Shown here: piece by piece, positions 29,690-41,388 of the stretch
Position numbering within the stretch: position 1 is the stretch's first letter
Layout of the letters: each line of letters opens with the position of its first letter
Source: Gonocerus acuteangulatus
Lineage: Eukaryota; Arthropoda; Insecta; Hemiptera; Coreidae
Direction of reading: 5' to 3'
Length of the DNA: 64,000 nucleotides
Assembly (NCBI GenBank): GCA_946811695.1
Contig: OX328123.1
Coordinates: 12,401,853-12,465,852, forward strand
Program-made: the position numbers and the translations under genes
The notes under the pieces: model-generated
What the model saw: only the letters and a program-made list of their open reading frames with translations
What the model was told of the DNA's origin: nothing
Database searches by the model: none

Positions 29690-31850
29690 CATATGTAGAC
29701 TAAATCATAGCAAGAAGTAATCCTCCGTCGTCGGTTCTTAACTATGAAGACTCGCTAATGTTACCCAATCTTAGATACATCGTAATTAAAATCCACAGCA
29801 AAAACACGACATTTCATCAGAATCCCCTGCTTAATAAAACATATATACATATAGGCCAAATAAAGCCTATCTAGTGGATAAAAATGGAGGAAAAACGCCG
29901 TTCGTGGTAGTAGAAAATCTTTTAAGGCATTTCGCTCAAAAATCTCCGAATAACCAAATAGATTTATATTCTATAATCAATAAGAAAAAACTACTAGCAA
30001 TAAAAAACTATGGGTAACAGATGAAAATAGGGAATACCAAGAACAATTCTAAAGAACGAAATCAACACCAGTACTGTAATCTAGATATTCATACGGCATC
30101 TTCGAATTCTAACAAACAAAATATTGCTTCTAATTATACGTATCCTGTTTACTGACAAATACATTTGACTGCTATAAGCAATTATAAAAATAACGAGCAG
30201 TGAAAAAAAAAACTGCGGGAAACACACAAATAGATCCGTTTAAATAAACGAAACTAACTAACTAAGTTTTAAGCACTTATTTCTCCTAATGTAACAACCC
30301 CATCAAACATTTCTTCAAAACAATTTTTTGTAGAGAATTTGGTAAGCTTTCGAACTGTTACATTTCACTTGCCACGATTTCCTAACCCTTTTCGAGATAA
30401 GAAGGAAAATATACGAAGGGGGCCTAATAGATATTCATACGGGATCTGAGAACCCCAGGATTCCGCAAAAATAAAATATTCTAATTACACCTATCCTGTT
30501 TTATTTGAAAATACATTTCACTACTATAAGCAATTGCAACCACTACGGAAGATGCCAAAGAACTCGGAGTAGGAGCCTCCACAGTTTCAAGACATTCGAA
30601 GGAAATCGGCAAATCCAAAACTGACCTTTCATACGGTACAGCCTGATATATTTCTAACAATGAATTGTTTTTCTTATTTTAATTAATCTGTTTTATTGTC
30701 AAATACATTATCCAACTATAAGCAATGAAAAAATATGAATAAAAACAGACAAAAAGAACCGTTCGAATAAACGAAATCAATTACTTCAAAGATTAAGCAC
30801 TTATTTCTCCGATTGACATCGCTTATTCAAAACTTTCTTTAGAACCTTTTTTGTAGACCATTTAGTAAGCTTTCGAATGGTAACCTTTCGCTTCGCAAGA
30901 TTTTCAACCGTTTTCGAGATATTAATGAAAGTATACGAAGTTCCCAAAATTTTCATTATTCCTAGCAACAGAAAATTGGTCTCATTTTTCCTATCCTGTT
31001 TTATACACAAATACATTTTCCCAACATAAGAAATTACAAAAATAAAAAGCAATAAAAAAACTAAGGGAAAGAGACAAAAATTACAAAAAGAACGACAAAA
31101 ACCCGTTCATAAGAACAAAACAGACGTATTTGAAGATTTAAGCACTTATTTCTCCGATTGACCTAACCTAATCAAAAATAGTTTTAGAATCTATTTTCTA
31201 GAGAATTTAGTAAGCTTTCAAATAGTTTCTATCCACTTACCACGATTTCCCAACCGTGTTCGAGATATTAATGAAAGTATACGAAGTTCCCAAAACTTTT
31301 CATGACTGTTCATAAAATATTTTATTCTAAACCTTCCTTAACTCCAAACGTAACCAAAAGTTTAAAATATTAGTTCTAATGAAATTCAAACATACAAAAA
31401 ATGTTTCAACTGAATCCCATGATTCTAAATACCCAAACCAAAAACGGTATTCAAAAACTATTTTTCTAATTTTCTCGAAAACGGTTAAAGCTATCGCATT
31501 AAAAATGGTTTCATTCGTTTTCGTAGCCCAAGAAGCATATAAAACGAGTACTTACATGCTTATGAACTCAAAAACGTAAGCGTTGCGATTTTTTTGCGCG
31601 AATTTCGCCCCAAACGCCATCTTCCAGTGGGCGGATTTTGCTGGTTAACGAACTTGACCTTTCAAATTAGACGAAAGATTTTTGTACCAAATTTCATCAA
31701 AATCGGACCATTACTCCCTGAGCTATGCCGCTAACAGACAAATATATATAAATTTTCTAGTCGGCACTTCCGGATTGTTTTATGAGAACAACCTTATAAG
31801 CGGGGTTCCTCCCTATGAAGGGAGGTAGGAACCGCGTTGAAAACGAATCC
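29690..31850 (-). repeat. long family A copy, left arm of a large inverted pair
   Basis: Repeated family A internal modules (TTAAGCACTTATTTCTCCGATTG and CCTTTTTTGTAGA-ATTTAGTAAGCTTTC recur near 30280, 30790, 31140), then GCGAATTTCGCCCC, CTGGTTAACGAACTTGACC, a short TATA tract and the terminal hairpin with GCGGGGTTCCTCCC and AACCGCGTT at 31798-31842. It is longer than A1 because the middle module is multiplied. It mirrors 33011-34990. Confidence 0.75.
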
Positions 31851-32205
31851 ACAGTCCGATCTTTTACAAGAATTCCGATGTTATATATAAAATACACCAA
31901 TAGCCGACTATAATGTGCGAAGTGGTTATAAGTAATATATTGGAAGAACCTTCCAACTGTTTGCTACCGGTTCTAGTCAACAAGCAGTAAATGCAAACAT
32001 CACTCCCTAATGAAATTAATCCCTGAAATATACGCTAAATTCGTTGAAACTAATTCATCCTTTGTTGTGTATTTTCAATATTTGTTTAATATCATTTTAG
32101 AATCAGCTCCTAAATGAGTTACGTTAATTACTATGACATTTCGAGGACAATGTTATAACCTATATATATATATTATTATTATTCTTGTAGATGACCCAAA
32201 ATATT

Positions 32206-32430
32206 TCTTTTAGGCTTAGGGTCGGAAAAAGTAGTACTTCCTTGTGTCACACCACTTTATTTTGCATGCCCTACTGCCTCCGTAGAAGGTACATGAGACG
32301 AGAGGACTTCTTAGCTAGAAGTGCCCCTGATGAGGTGCGAATGAATTAAGCACGAAACATGTAGGGCATGAAAAATAAAGTGGTGTGACACAAGGAAGTA
32401 CTACTTTTTCCGACCCTAAGCCTAAAAGAA
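32206..32430. mobile_element. foldback element with hammerhead motif
   Basis: Inverted arms of about 65 bp (AGGCTTAGGGTCGGAAAAAG and its complement, perfect over long stretches) surround a centre of about 90 bp. The centre carries a hammerhead motif. (TA)n tracts lie just outside each end (32158-32176 and 32446-32485). There is no coding capacity. Confidence 0.85.
32322..32368 (+). ncRNA. hammerhead ribozyme, best cis-complete candidate
   Basis: Stem I TGCCC/GGGCA (32322-32326 with 32364-32368), core CTGATGA (32327-32333), one extra G, stem II GTGC/GCAC, core GAAA, a 2-bp stem III AC/GT closed by an AT loop, and cleavage triplet GTA directly before stem I. All invariant residues are present. 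The only departure is the extra base between the core and stem II; a viroid hammerhead with an extra base at this place is known to be active. Confidence 0.8.
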
Positions 32431-32444
32431 CGAAACGCATTAAG

Positions 32445-32489
<45 letters not shown>

Positions 32490-32734
32490 CTACATATTTG
32501 TCTAATACCATTCACTCATTCACCTTTCATCGTCCAGCCCAAACCACTAGACAGAATATTTTGAAATTTTGCATGGACACACTCTTTATGGTGTAAAGAC
32601 TCGCTTATATTCAAATTATTAAGTATTTTTGGAGGGGTTTGATTTTTTAGTTGGTTAGAGCAGGCAAGCCTAGGCAGCATGCGTTGCTAGGACGATAACA
32701 GAACAGCTGTTACCGTACTTTATCAATTTCATCA

Positions 32735-32923
32735 TTTTTTTTTTTTGTTTTTTTTTTACGGCGCATCAACAAATCTTGGCCATTAGCGCCGACATCCAGG
32801 GTGCAGCCAGGAATTTTCTCAGCGAGCCCTGAGATGAGAAAATTCCAGTCGCCGGTGGGGATCCAACCCACCATCTCCCGCTTATGAATCTAGTGCGCTA
32901 GCCACTAGACCACGGGAGACCCC
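32735..32923 (-). mobile_element. tRNA-derived SINE S1 with 10-bp TSD
   Basis: Poly-T at the left (the A tail), body with AGCGCCGACATCCAGGGTGC, and tRNA-like head ending CACGGGAGACCCC. ATTTCATCAT occurs immediately on both sides. The B box is changed in one base (ATCCAACCC). Confidence 0.92.
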
Positions 32924-33010
32924 TATTTCATCATATTATTAGCACTTTCCTCTGAAGGTAAGTAGCTATTGAGGTTGCACTCATGACGGAATTTCACCCA
33001 AATCACCCAA

Positions 33011-33148
33011 TTTTAGCGCGGTTCCTCCCTCCCCCATAGGGAGGAACCCCGCTTATAAGGTTGATACAATGAAACAATCCGGAAGTGCCGACAAGAAAAT
33101 TTCGCGTTTCAGAACCCCTAGAGACCGAAAATAACGGTGGTTCAAATT

Positions 33149-33247
<99 letters not shown>

Positions 33248-34990
33248 CTGTTCGCTCATTTCTGGCTTCCCTGATGGTCCGATTTTGATGAAATTTGGTA
33301 CAAAAATCTGTCGTCCAATTTGAAAGGTCAAGTTCGTTAACCAGCAAAATCCGCCCACTGGAAGATGGCGTTTGGGGCGAAATTCGCGCAAAAAAAATCG
33401 TAACGCTTACGTTTTTGAGTTCATAAGCTTGTAAGTACTTGTTTTATAGGCTTCTTGGGCTAGGAAAACAAATGAAACCATTTTCAAGGCGATAGCTTTA
33501 ACCGTTTTCAAGAAAACTGAAAAAAAAATTTTTGAATGCCGTTTTTGGTTTGAGTACTTAGAATCATGGGATTTAGTTGAAACATTTACTGCATCTTCTA
33601 CTTCCATTAAAACTAATATGTTGAAATTTTGGTTGCGTTTGGAGTTAAGGAAGGGTTAGAATAAAATATTTTATTAACAGACATAAAAAAGTTTTGGTAA
33701 CTTTGTATACTTTCCCTAATATCTCGAAAAAGGTTAAGAATCTTGGGAAACGGAAGAATACCATTGGAAAGCTTACTAAATGCTCTACAAAAAAGGTTCT
33801 AATGAAAGTTTTAATTAGGCGATGTCAATCGGAGAAATAAGTGCTTAAAACTTTAAAGTAATTGATTTCGCTTATTCGAACTGTTCTTTTTGTCTTTGAT
33901 TTTGATACTTAAAATTATGGGATTCAGTTGAAACATTTTCTGCATGTTTGAATTTCATCAACACTAATATGTTAAAATTTCGGTTACGTTTGGAGCTAAG
34001 GAAGGATTAGAATAAAATATTTTATTAACAGACATGAAATGTTTTGGGAACTTCGTATACATTCCCTGATATCTCGAAGACGGTTAGGAATATTGGTAAA
34101 CGGAGGGTTACCATGCGAAAGCTTACTAAATGTTCTACAAAAAAGATTCTGAAACAATTTTTGATTAGGCTATGTCAATCGGAGAAATAAGTGCTTAAAC
34201 TTTGAAGTAATTGATTTCGTTTATTCGAACGGTTCTTCTTGTTTGTTTTTATTCCTTGTTGTTTTTTCATTGGTTATAGTAGGATAATGTATTTGACAAT
34301 AAAACAGATTAATTAAAATAAGAAAAGCAATTCATTGTTAAAAATATATCAGGCTGTACCGTATGAAATGTCAGTTTTGTATTTGTCGATTTCCTTCAAA
34401 TGTCTTGAAACTGTCGAGGCTCCTATTCCGAGTTCTTTGGCATATTCCCTAGTGTTTTTAATTGCTTATAGTAGTCAAATGTATTTGTCAATAAAACAGG
34501 ATACGTATAATTAGAATCAATATTTTGTTTGTTAGAATTCGAAGATGCCGTATGAATATCTAGATACAGTACTGATGTTGATTTCGTTCTTTAGAATTAT
34601 TCTTGGTATTCCCTATTTTCATCTGTTACCCATAGTTTTTTATTGTTAGTAGGGTTTTCTTATTGATTATAGAATATAAATCTATTTGGCTATAAAACAG
34701 GATACGTAAAATTAGTGACAATATTTCAGAGATTTCTGAGCGAAATACTTTTAAGATTTTCTACCACCACGAACGGCTTTTTTCCTCTATTTTTATCCAC
34801 TAGATAGGCTTTATTTTGCATATTATTCTATATAAGTTTTATTCAGCAGGGGATTCTGATGAAATGTCGTGTTTTTGCTGTGGATTTTAAATACGATGTA
34901 TCTAAGATTGGATAACATTAGCGAGTCTACATAGTTAAGAACCGACGACGGAGGATTACTTCTTGCTATGATTTAGTCTACATATGTTTA
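33011..34990 (+). repeat. long family A copy, right arm of a large inverted pair
   Basis: Starts TTAGCGCGGTTCC with the CCCTCCC-CATAGGGAGG hairpin, has (TA)n (33151-33242), GTCTGTTCGCTC, TTTGATGAAATTTGGTAC, GGTCAAGTTCGTTAACC, then multiplied internal modules and a final segment (CAGGGGATTCTGATGAAATG to GATTTAGTCTACATATG) that is the inverse of 29690-29850. No coding sequence. Confidence 0.8.
33151..33242. repeat. (TA)n microsatellite inside family A
   Basis: About 45 TA units with a few interruptions near 33187-33200. Confidence 0.95.
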
Positions 34991-35585
34991 TTAAGTCCTA
35001 AATCCAAAAAATAAACTTCACAACGGTTAGATACTATGAGCGAATATGGCGGTTCAATGCCCGTAGAAGCAGAAGGTCCGCAGGAAATTTACCTGCTAAG
35101 AGTTAATCCTCAAGAGCTGTAAATATACCCCAGGTATCTGCCGACACAAATACAAAGCCTAGGCGGAGAGCACCCCAAAAACACAGATCCAAACATAGGT
35201 TATATACTAAATATTCATAAAGATTACTTAGTTGTAAACCGATTCATCAATTAGCAATCAATAGTTTTCAACAAATGTTATATACTAAATATTGATAAAA
35301 AGTATTTAATTAGAAAAAAAAACAATATTCCACAAGACTTGTTTTTGGTCCATTTGTGTCTACTCCATAGACTTAATTAGGTATATTATTCTATTTTAGT
35401 TGTGCAACTAAACTTTGTTTTATTTTGTTAAATAAAGTTTTTTTTCTTGACTTGTTATTCGTCAAGACTTTTATTTGTCCTTGCGTATTAACTAGATAGG
35501 TTTTATTCGACATATTATTCTATATAGGCTATATTAGGCAGGGTATTCTTCTCAATCTTGTGTACTTCTTCTTGATCCTTCTGTA
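34991..35585. other. no gene recognised
   Basis: Contains short internal duplications (GTTATATACTAAATATT twice near 35200 and 35278). No coding signal. Confidence 0.4.
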
Positions 35586-35835
35586 CATGGGCGTATATAA
35601 AAACAATTTCGGGGGGGGGCTGAGACCATTTCCAGGGTATGGAATACTAAATATTTAGAGCTTGGAATAGTTTTAGGCAACTAAAACGCTATTACACGTA
35701 AAATAAAATATGTTTTATGAACTAAGTGATCTTATTTAATTTATTTTTAAGGGTTTTACGAGAAGTTTTTAACGTCAATTCAAAATTTCGGGAGGGGCTG
35801 CAGCCCCCTCAGCCCCCCCCTCATATACGCCCATG
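35586..35835 (-). mobile_element. MITE family C, complete
   Basis: 250 bp with ends CATGGGCGTATATA and TATACGCCCATG. Relative to the copies at 59 and 62.7 kb it is inverted: the AGCCCCCTC tract is at its right end. The centre (TTTATGAACTAAGTGATCTT) matches the other copies. Confidence 0.85.
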
Positions 35836-35859
35836 CTTCTGTATCCACTAGACGCATAT

Positions 35860-36116
35860 TTTGTATTGATTTATAGACGTTTGCTTTAGAATGAGAGCCA
35901 GATTCTGTAATTTCCGCTTCTGTGTAAAAGTTAGCTACTGTCAGTGTCCCTGACGCCTTAATATCACTTTTATTCGAGATGTTCGAGAGGATTTTGACAA
36001 TTTTCACGAGATATATAAAAAAAATAAGTTTATTTCTTTTCTAAGCTTATCAAATGGCACTAGGGACATGAACGGAACCGCGCTAAGATGCTGCAGTTCC
36101 TGCGAGTCGGACTTTT
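35860..36116 (+). repeat. family A 3' end fragment
   Basis: TCCGCTTCTGTGTAAAAGTT, a degenerate internal part and the end ACGGAACCGCGCTAAGATG and GCAGTTCCTGCGAGTCGGAC. The remainder of the element is absent. Confidence 0.65.
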
Positions 36117-37260
36117 AATATATGTCCGTGCCATCATGTCTCAGATATTCTTCAACAAATTTTCAGGAATAGAGTTGTATGAGATAGTCTCAAATTATTT
36201 TTTTTCAGATTTTTTTTATCAAAAATTGAATATAGGGAAATTTTTTGAAATGTTTGGTTTCTTTGCATGATTATGGATACTGCCTTTCCGATATCAAATT
36301 TGAAAAAGATTTGTATTTTACTTTTTTTTCAACAAATCCAGCTGTTCTTGGTATCAAATTAAAGCTAATGCTTTTCTCTATCAGAATAAGGTGTAAAAGT
36401 CAAAATAAGGTATACTACGGGTCAATAGTGGGATGCCACTCATCGCGCAAAGTTATTTTGTATAATTTTTCATTAGATAGGTTCAGTAAGTCATATCTCA
36501 GAAATCACAATTACCACATGTATCATAGTTTTTTTCTAGAATGATCAAACAATTTACTAGTTATGTTATAAAAGTTGTATTTTTCGTAATTATGAAAAAA
36601 AAAATTCTTAGGAAAAAGTTCACTTAAAATTTCAACTTCGTAAAAAGTAAATTTAAAGTTTATCTGAGCTCAAAGTAACTCGACACATTTATTACAACCA
36701 AAAAACTATAACCTATTATATTACACGGACGTTTGACATTAATTTGAGATTATTCACAATTCTGTAAATTTCGAATTCAGTTATTTGTCAACCTTTTCAT
36801 CTATTTTGTATGTCCTTGCTGATTCAGATGATAAAGGAACTGGAGTATGTTTAAGTAGCTTTACTTGTCATATTTGGGAATCTGTTTGCAATTCGTTCAG
36901 CTTGATTCACCAATCTAGCTGTGCCCGCGACTTCGTCCGTGTGGTGAGTGAACCGATTTCTCAATATATTTTTCTATTAATATGTCTTCTTCCTGACTTC
37001 CGTCAAGTGTTCTTAAACGAGCATGTTTGAAAAAAAAAATACCTGCCAATATTCTCTCACTCTCACCATATTTACGTGCAGTTTTGTTCAAGATTCCATT
37101 GAGGAAGGTTGAGCTTTAGTCACCCTTCCAGAGGTAGAGGTAGTGATCTGATAAGATACAAATGTGTTCAGTTGGTGATTAATTGGAAGAAAACTTTATG
37201 TCAGCTCAAGTTGAACGTAGTCAAGAAAAAAATTGTAAATTTAACAATAGCAATTAGTTT
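36117..37260. other. mostly unassigned sequence with one insect repeat motif
   Basis: Short open frames (36245-36544, 36785-37030) have no recognisable features. At 36920-36945 the string GTGCCCGCGACTTCGTCCGT matches a motif that I know as common in insect interspersed repeats; its element boundaries are not visible. Confidence 0.4.
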
Positions 37261-37638
37261 TATTTAACAATAAAACCATTTTCACTTGAAAAATGTAGTT
37301 TTATTAAGAACCAATGACCGAATCCCGACAATCCCTACCTTCGCATCATCAACGGTCAACCATCTCCTCTCAATAAATTTTTAAATTTTAATGCCCATTT
37401 ATTATTGACTTAATAAATCCCAATAGCGGTTCACTGCCTCAGCATGTTTTTAGAAATAACTTTTTGTCCCATATAATTTACATCGTTCTGTTAGTTATAC
37501 AAACACGTAGAATATCCCCTGTCTAATTAGTGGATTTATTTATTAATTTAACTCATTCATACAACAAATCAAAAGTAATTTTCTGTAATACACACTGACT
37601 CACAATTCAGAGCAAAAACAAATACAAATGGTAACATT

Positions 37639-38525
37639 TTTTATTTTTTATTTTATTTATTGAATATTTACAATCTGCATACATAAAATACAATAAGTAA
37701 ATAAATATCTCATACATAGCTATACACAAGGAAGAACAGAGGGAAGAAGGCAGCCATTGCTGTCACTCCCTAAGGAATGAATAATGTTTTTAAGTGTTAC
37801 AGTTGGTCCCTAGGCCACTTTCTTTTCAGGTGTCTCGGGGGATTGGAAGGGATCGCATCTGTGGAAAGGGATTGGGCAAGGGGATTGGGATGAAAGGATA
37901 GCTTGGAATGAAAAGTGGAGAAGCGGGTTTTAGCTAATTCAGCGACAAAGGGAATTTCCAGGTCTCGGTGGATGATATTATTCTTGACGTAGAAGGGAGC
38001 ATTAAGGATCCGGCGAAGGACTTTGGACTGGAAGGTTTGGATTCGGTTTATGTTAGAAGGTTCTGCTGTACCCCATAGTTCAATGCCGTATGTCCAAATC
38101 GGTTTAATAATCGTTTTGTAGATTGTTAGTTTGTTTTCAGTACTGAGTTTTGATTTGGGACCTATTAGTCGTCTAAGTAGGCCGTAGCGTCTGTTTAGTT
38201 CTTGTCGTTTCGTTTTTGTATGTGAGTTCCAAGTAAGTCTCTTGTCGAGGTGGAAGCCTAGGTATCGAACAACATCGGATTTTGGAATGAGGGATTCGTT
38301 TAGGGTAACAGATGGGCACTCACTACGCACCAGGGTGAATGTGACGTGCTTACATTTTTCGGCGTTAACTTTGATTCGCCACTTCTTTAGCCACATCTCG
38401 ATTTCCAATATATGATTTTGGAGGGCTTCTGAGGCTTGCTGCGGGTTGGCAGAACATGAAAGCACTGCAGTATCATCTGCAAAAGTTGTGGTAATGGTAC
38501 TGGGATTAGTGGGGATATCGGAAAG
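37639..38525 (-). mobile_element. Jockey-like LINE, 5'-truncated, with 9-bp TSD
   Basis: GGTAACATT lies on both sides (37630-37638 and 38526-38534). The left end is an A-rich tail on the minus strand; the right end is the truncation point, immediately before the RT catalytic motif. Confidence 0.88.
37797..38525 (-). pseudogene. Jockey-like LINE RT, C-terminal fragment from the catalytic motif on
   Basis: The frame is open from the truncation point and contains L-S-D-I-P-T-N-P, then the RT box F-A-D-D-T-A-V-L (just upstream of the Met at 38465), V-N-A-E-K-C-K, V-R-Y-L-G-F-H-L-D, Y-K-T-I-I-K-P-I-W-T-Y-G and the A-P-F-Y-V block. It ends at a stop near 37797. No disabling change is seen in the surviving part, but palm and finger regions and the endonuclease are missing, so it is inert. 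Confidence 0.88.
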
Positions 38526-38994
38526 GGTAACATTACAAATATAAATAACCTCAAGTGCTTTATTTCAAGATCAGTATTGGACTGATAAACATTAAAGAGT
38601 AAACAAATGATTTTCAGAAATAGATTTTTGGGAAGCGTTTTCTATTAGCCAATGAAAATACATCAGACCTAGTGGGAATCGAACTGCGTTATCAACTCGG
38701 TGTCATAAGTCCCCCCCCCCCTTTGAGGGAAGGAGATCTCGCAAAAAGCTATGATGAAAATGGAGAATATGTACAGCATCTAATAAAAGTCCGACTCGCA
38801 GGAACTGCCTCATCCTAGCGCGGTTCCGTTCTTATCCCTAGTCTAATTTCGAAAGATTAAAATAGAAGCAGTTATTATTTTGTTGAGAGGAGATCGTTGA
38901 CCGTTGATGATGCAAGGTAGGGATTGTCCGGGTTCGGTCACTGCTACTTAATAATACATACCCCATATGTGTATGTATGTGGGCATATATATGT

Positions 38995-39141
38995 ACATAT
39001 GTGTGCGTGTATATGTGTATGTGTATATGCATATATATAAATATATATATATATTATATATAAATATATATATATATATTATATATAAATATATATATAT
39101 ATATATTATATATAAATATATATATATATTATATATAAATG

Positions 39142-39200
<59 letters not shown>
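38995..39200. repeat. TA-rich satellite-like tract
   Basis: ATATATAAATATATATAT-type units of about 30-34 bp repeat four or five times from about 39030 to 39150, with pure TA around them. Ile-Tyr frames across it are artefacts. Confidence 0.9.
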
Positions 39201-39262
39201 TAGGTATATTTACATAGATATGTGCATATATTAGTGTTAAATATGTCCTACTTGTATTTACA

Positions 39263-39301
39263 GCCCTGATGAAGGCTTGAAGTTCAAGCCGAAACGTCGG
39301 C
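39263..39301 (+). ncRNA. hammerhead ribozyme-like motif
   Basis: Stem I GCC/GGC (39263-39265 and 39299-39301), core CTGATGA (39266-39272), one extra A, a 7-bp stem II GGCTTGA/TCAAGCC, GAAAC and cleavage triplet GTC. The core is fully canonical. Stem III lacks a loop, so activity would depend on a dimer. Confidence 0.75.
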
Positions 39302-40552
39302 AAATTAAACCATTTTTACGATAAAAGTAGCAGTGACCGAACCCCGACAGTTATTATTTTGGTTCCACCAGTCTTGTAAGGTAGGATTTACAATCTTACC
39401 TGGAACGGTCGGCAACACTAGAAACTTTCCCGCTAGTTACAAGGTCTTGGAATCTTGGAACTCTATATTTCTAACAATAAATTGTTTTTGTTATTTTACT
39501 AAACCTGTTTTATTTTCGAATACATTATCCAACTATAAGCAATTAAAAAATAACAAGGAATAAAAAACAGACAAAAAGAACAGTTCGAATAAGCGAAATC
39601 AATTACTTTAAAGCTTTAAGCTCTTATTTCTCCGATTGTCATCGCCTAATAAAAACTTTCATTAGAACCTTTTATGTAGAGCATTTAATAAGCTTTCTAA
39701 TGGTATTCTTCCGTTTACCAAGATTTTCAACCGTTTTCGAGATATTAATGAAAGTTCCCAAAATTTACATTATTTCTAACAACAGAAAATTGGTCTCATT
39801 TTTCATATCCTGTTTTACACACAAAATTTTCCCAACATAAGAAATTACAAAAATAAAAAGCAATACAAAACAAAGGGAAAGAGACAAAAATTACAAAAAG
39901 AACGACAAAAACCCGTTCATAAGAACAAAACAGACGTATTTGAAGTTTTAAGAACTTATTTCTCCGATTGACATAACCTAATCAAAAATAGTTTTAGAAT
40001 CATTTTTGTAGAGAATTTAGTAAGCTTTCAAATAGTTTCTATCCACTTACCACGATTTCCCAACCGTGTTCGAGATATTAATGAAAGTATACGACGTTCC
40101 CAAAACTTTTCATGTCTGTTCATAAAATATTTTATTCTAACCCTTCCTTAACTCCAAACGTAACATAACTATCAACATATTAGTTTTAATGAAAGTAGAA
40201 CATGCAGATAATGTTTCAACTGAATCCCGTGATTCTAAGTACCCAAACCAAAAACGGTATTCAAAAACTATTTTTCCAATTTTATCGAAAACGGTTAAAG
40301 CTATCGCCTTGAAAATGGTTTCATTCGTTTTCCTAGCCCAAGAAGCCTATAAAAAGAGTACTTACAAGCTTATGAACTAAAAAACGTAAGCGTTACGATT
40401 TTTTCTGCGCGAATTTCGCCTCAAACGCCATCTTCCAGTGGGCGGATTTTGCTGGTTAACGAACTTGACCTTTCAAATTGAACGACTGATTTTTGTACCA
40501 AATTTCATCAAAATCGGACCATCAGGGAAGCCAGAAATGAGCGAACAGACAA

Positions 40553-40583
<31 letters not shown>

Positions 40584-40861
40584 TATACATATATATATAT
40601 ATACAAATTTGAACCACCGTTATTTTCGGTCTCTAGGGGTTCTGAAACGCGAAATTTTCTTGTCGGCACTTCCGGATTGTTTCATTGTATCAACCTTATA
40701 AGCGGGGTTCCTCCCTATGGGGGAGGGAGGAACCGCGCTAAAAACAGAGATGGGAACAGAATGAAAGTTAAGTCTGTATTTGCACTGTATTTCTCGAGAT
40801 ATGAAAGGAGTTTCATCAACTCTTTGACAGGGAGTGAAATATTTCATGTAACATTTTCTCA

Positions 40862-41048
40862 GGGGTCTCCCGTGGTCTAGTGGTTAGCGCGCTAGATTCA
40901 TAAGCGGGAGATGGTGGGTTCGATCCCCACCGGTGATAGGAATTTTCTTATCTCAGACCTCGCTGAGAAAATTCCTGGCTTCACCCTGGATGTCGGCGCT
41001 AATGGCCAAGATTTGTCGATGCGGCGTAAAAAAAAAAAAAAAAAAAAA
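40862..41048 (+). mobile_element. tRNA-derived SINE S1 with 11-bp TSD
   Basis: Head with TGGTCTAGTGG and GGTTCGATCCC, body as in the other S1 copies, tail of about 20 A. ACATTTTCTCA flanks it on both sides. Confidence 0.93.
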
Positions 41049-41178
41049 CATTTTCTCAGAAACTTTTGGAAAGCTAGCACGGGGTTATTGAGCATGGAAA
41101 GCTAAAATAAAATAGAAAGTTTCAAATTAACTTTATAATATATAGTTAACTATATGTGTGTACATTTATATACACACA

Positions 41179-41182
41179 CATA

Positions 41183-41249
<67 letters not shown>
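41179..41249. repeat. (TA)n microsatellite
   Basis: About 35 TA units directly left of the foldback element at 41253. A second, shorter tract lies at 41517-41546 on its right. Confidence 0.95.
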
Positions 41250-41252
<3 letters not shown>

Positions 41253-41307
41253 GATATTTGGATGGAACGGCATTTTTCTCCAGCGGTGGTACTCCTCCTC
41301 ACTTCTT

Positions 41308-41351
41308 CCTGGAATATTTCGATGGATTCATCTCCATCTTCTTCAGCCAGG
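41308..41351 (-). ncRNA. hammerhead ribozyme-like motif, left arm
   Basis: The minus strand has stem I CCTGG/CCAGG, core CTGAAGA (41340-41346), one extra A, 6-bp stem II and GAAA (41317-41320) followed by TATT. It differs from the right-arm motif by one base in the stem II loop. Confidence 0.68.
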
Positions 41352-41388
41352 TACTTGTTTCTTCCTCGGTGTTAGCCAAGGGGAAGTA

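Larger units (their letters stand above)
37540..38715 (-). repeat. SINE-like repeat (family S3), split by a LINE
   Basis: The two parts, 37540-37638 and 38526-38715, together match 44005-44306 in inverse: TAATTTAACTCATTCA, CAAAAACAAATACAA and the TATTTCAAGATCAGTATTGG block, then a tRNA-like B box (GTTCGATTCCCA on the minus strand, near 38680). The LINE at 37639-38525 separates them. Confidence 0.75.
38883..39350. mobile_element. hammerhead-bearing foldback/Penelope-like end element
   Basis: Left arm (38883-38960) and right end (39305-39350) are inverse relatives (GACCGAACCC and GGGTTCGGTC). The centre is a long TA-rich tract with period-like ATATAAATATATATAT units. TTATTATTTTG flanks it on both sides, and 63390-63410 shows the same site empty. 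A hammerhead motif lies at 39263. Confidence 0.82.
38780..40745 (-). repeat. family A copy interrupted by a hammerhead foldback
   Basis: Left end GTCCGACTCGCAGGAACTGC followed by TAGCGCGGTTCCG; right end GCGGGGTTCCTCCC and GGAACCGCGCTA. Internal modules and a shorter TA tract (about 40556-40605) are in the normal order. Removing 38883-39350 restores continuity with the paralogue at 63350-63430. Confidence 0.8.

Noticed and set aside
33003..33391. Open frames rich in Ile-Tyr repeats (here and at 1326, 17518, 20408, 25746, 41154, 45513, 48638, 55738)
   Set aside because: They are (TA)n tracts translated with flanking family A or B sequence.
36245..36544. 99-residue frame and its neighbour at 36785-37030
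   Set aside because: No domain, start context or repeat relation supports coding.
40862..40940. tRNA genes suggested by A and B boxes (also 13014, 18901, 46850, 50299, 51060)
   Set aside because: Each is followed by a SINE body and tail and flanked by TSDs; acceptor stems do not pair.
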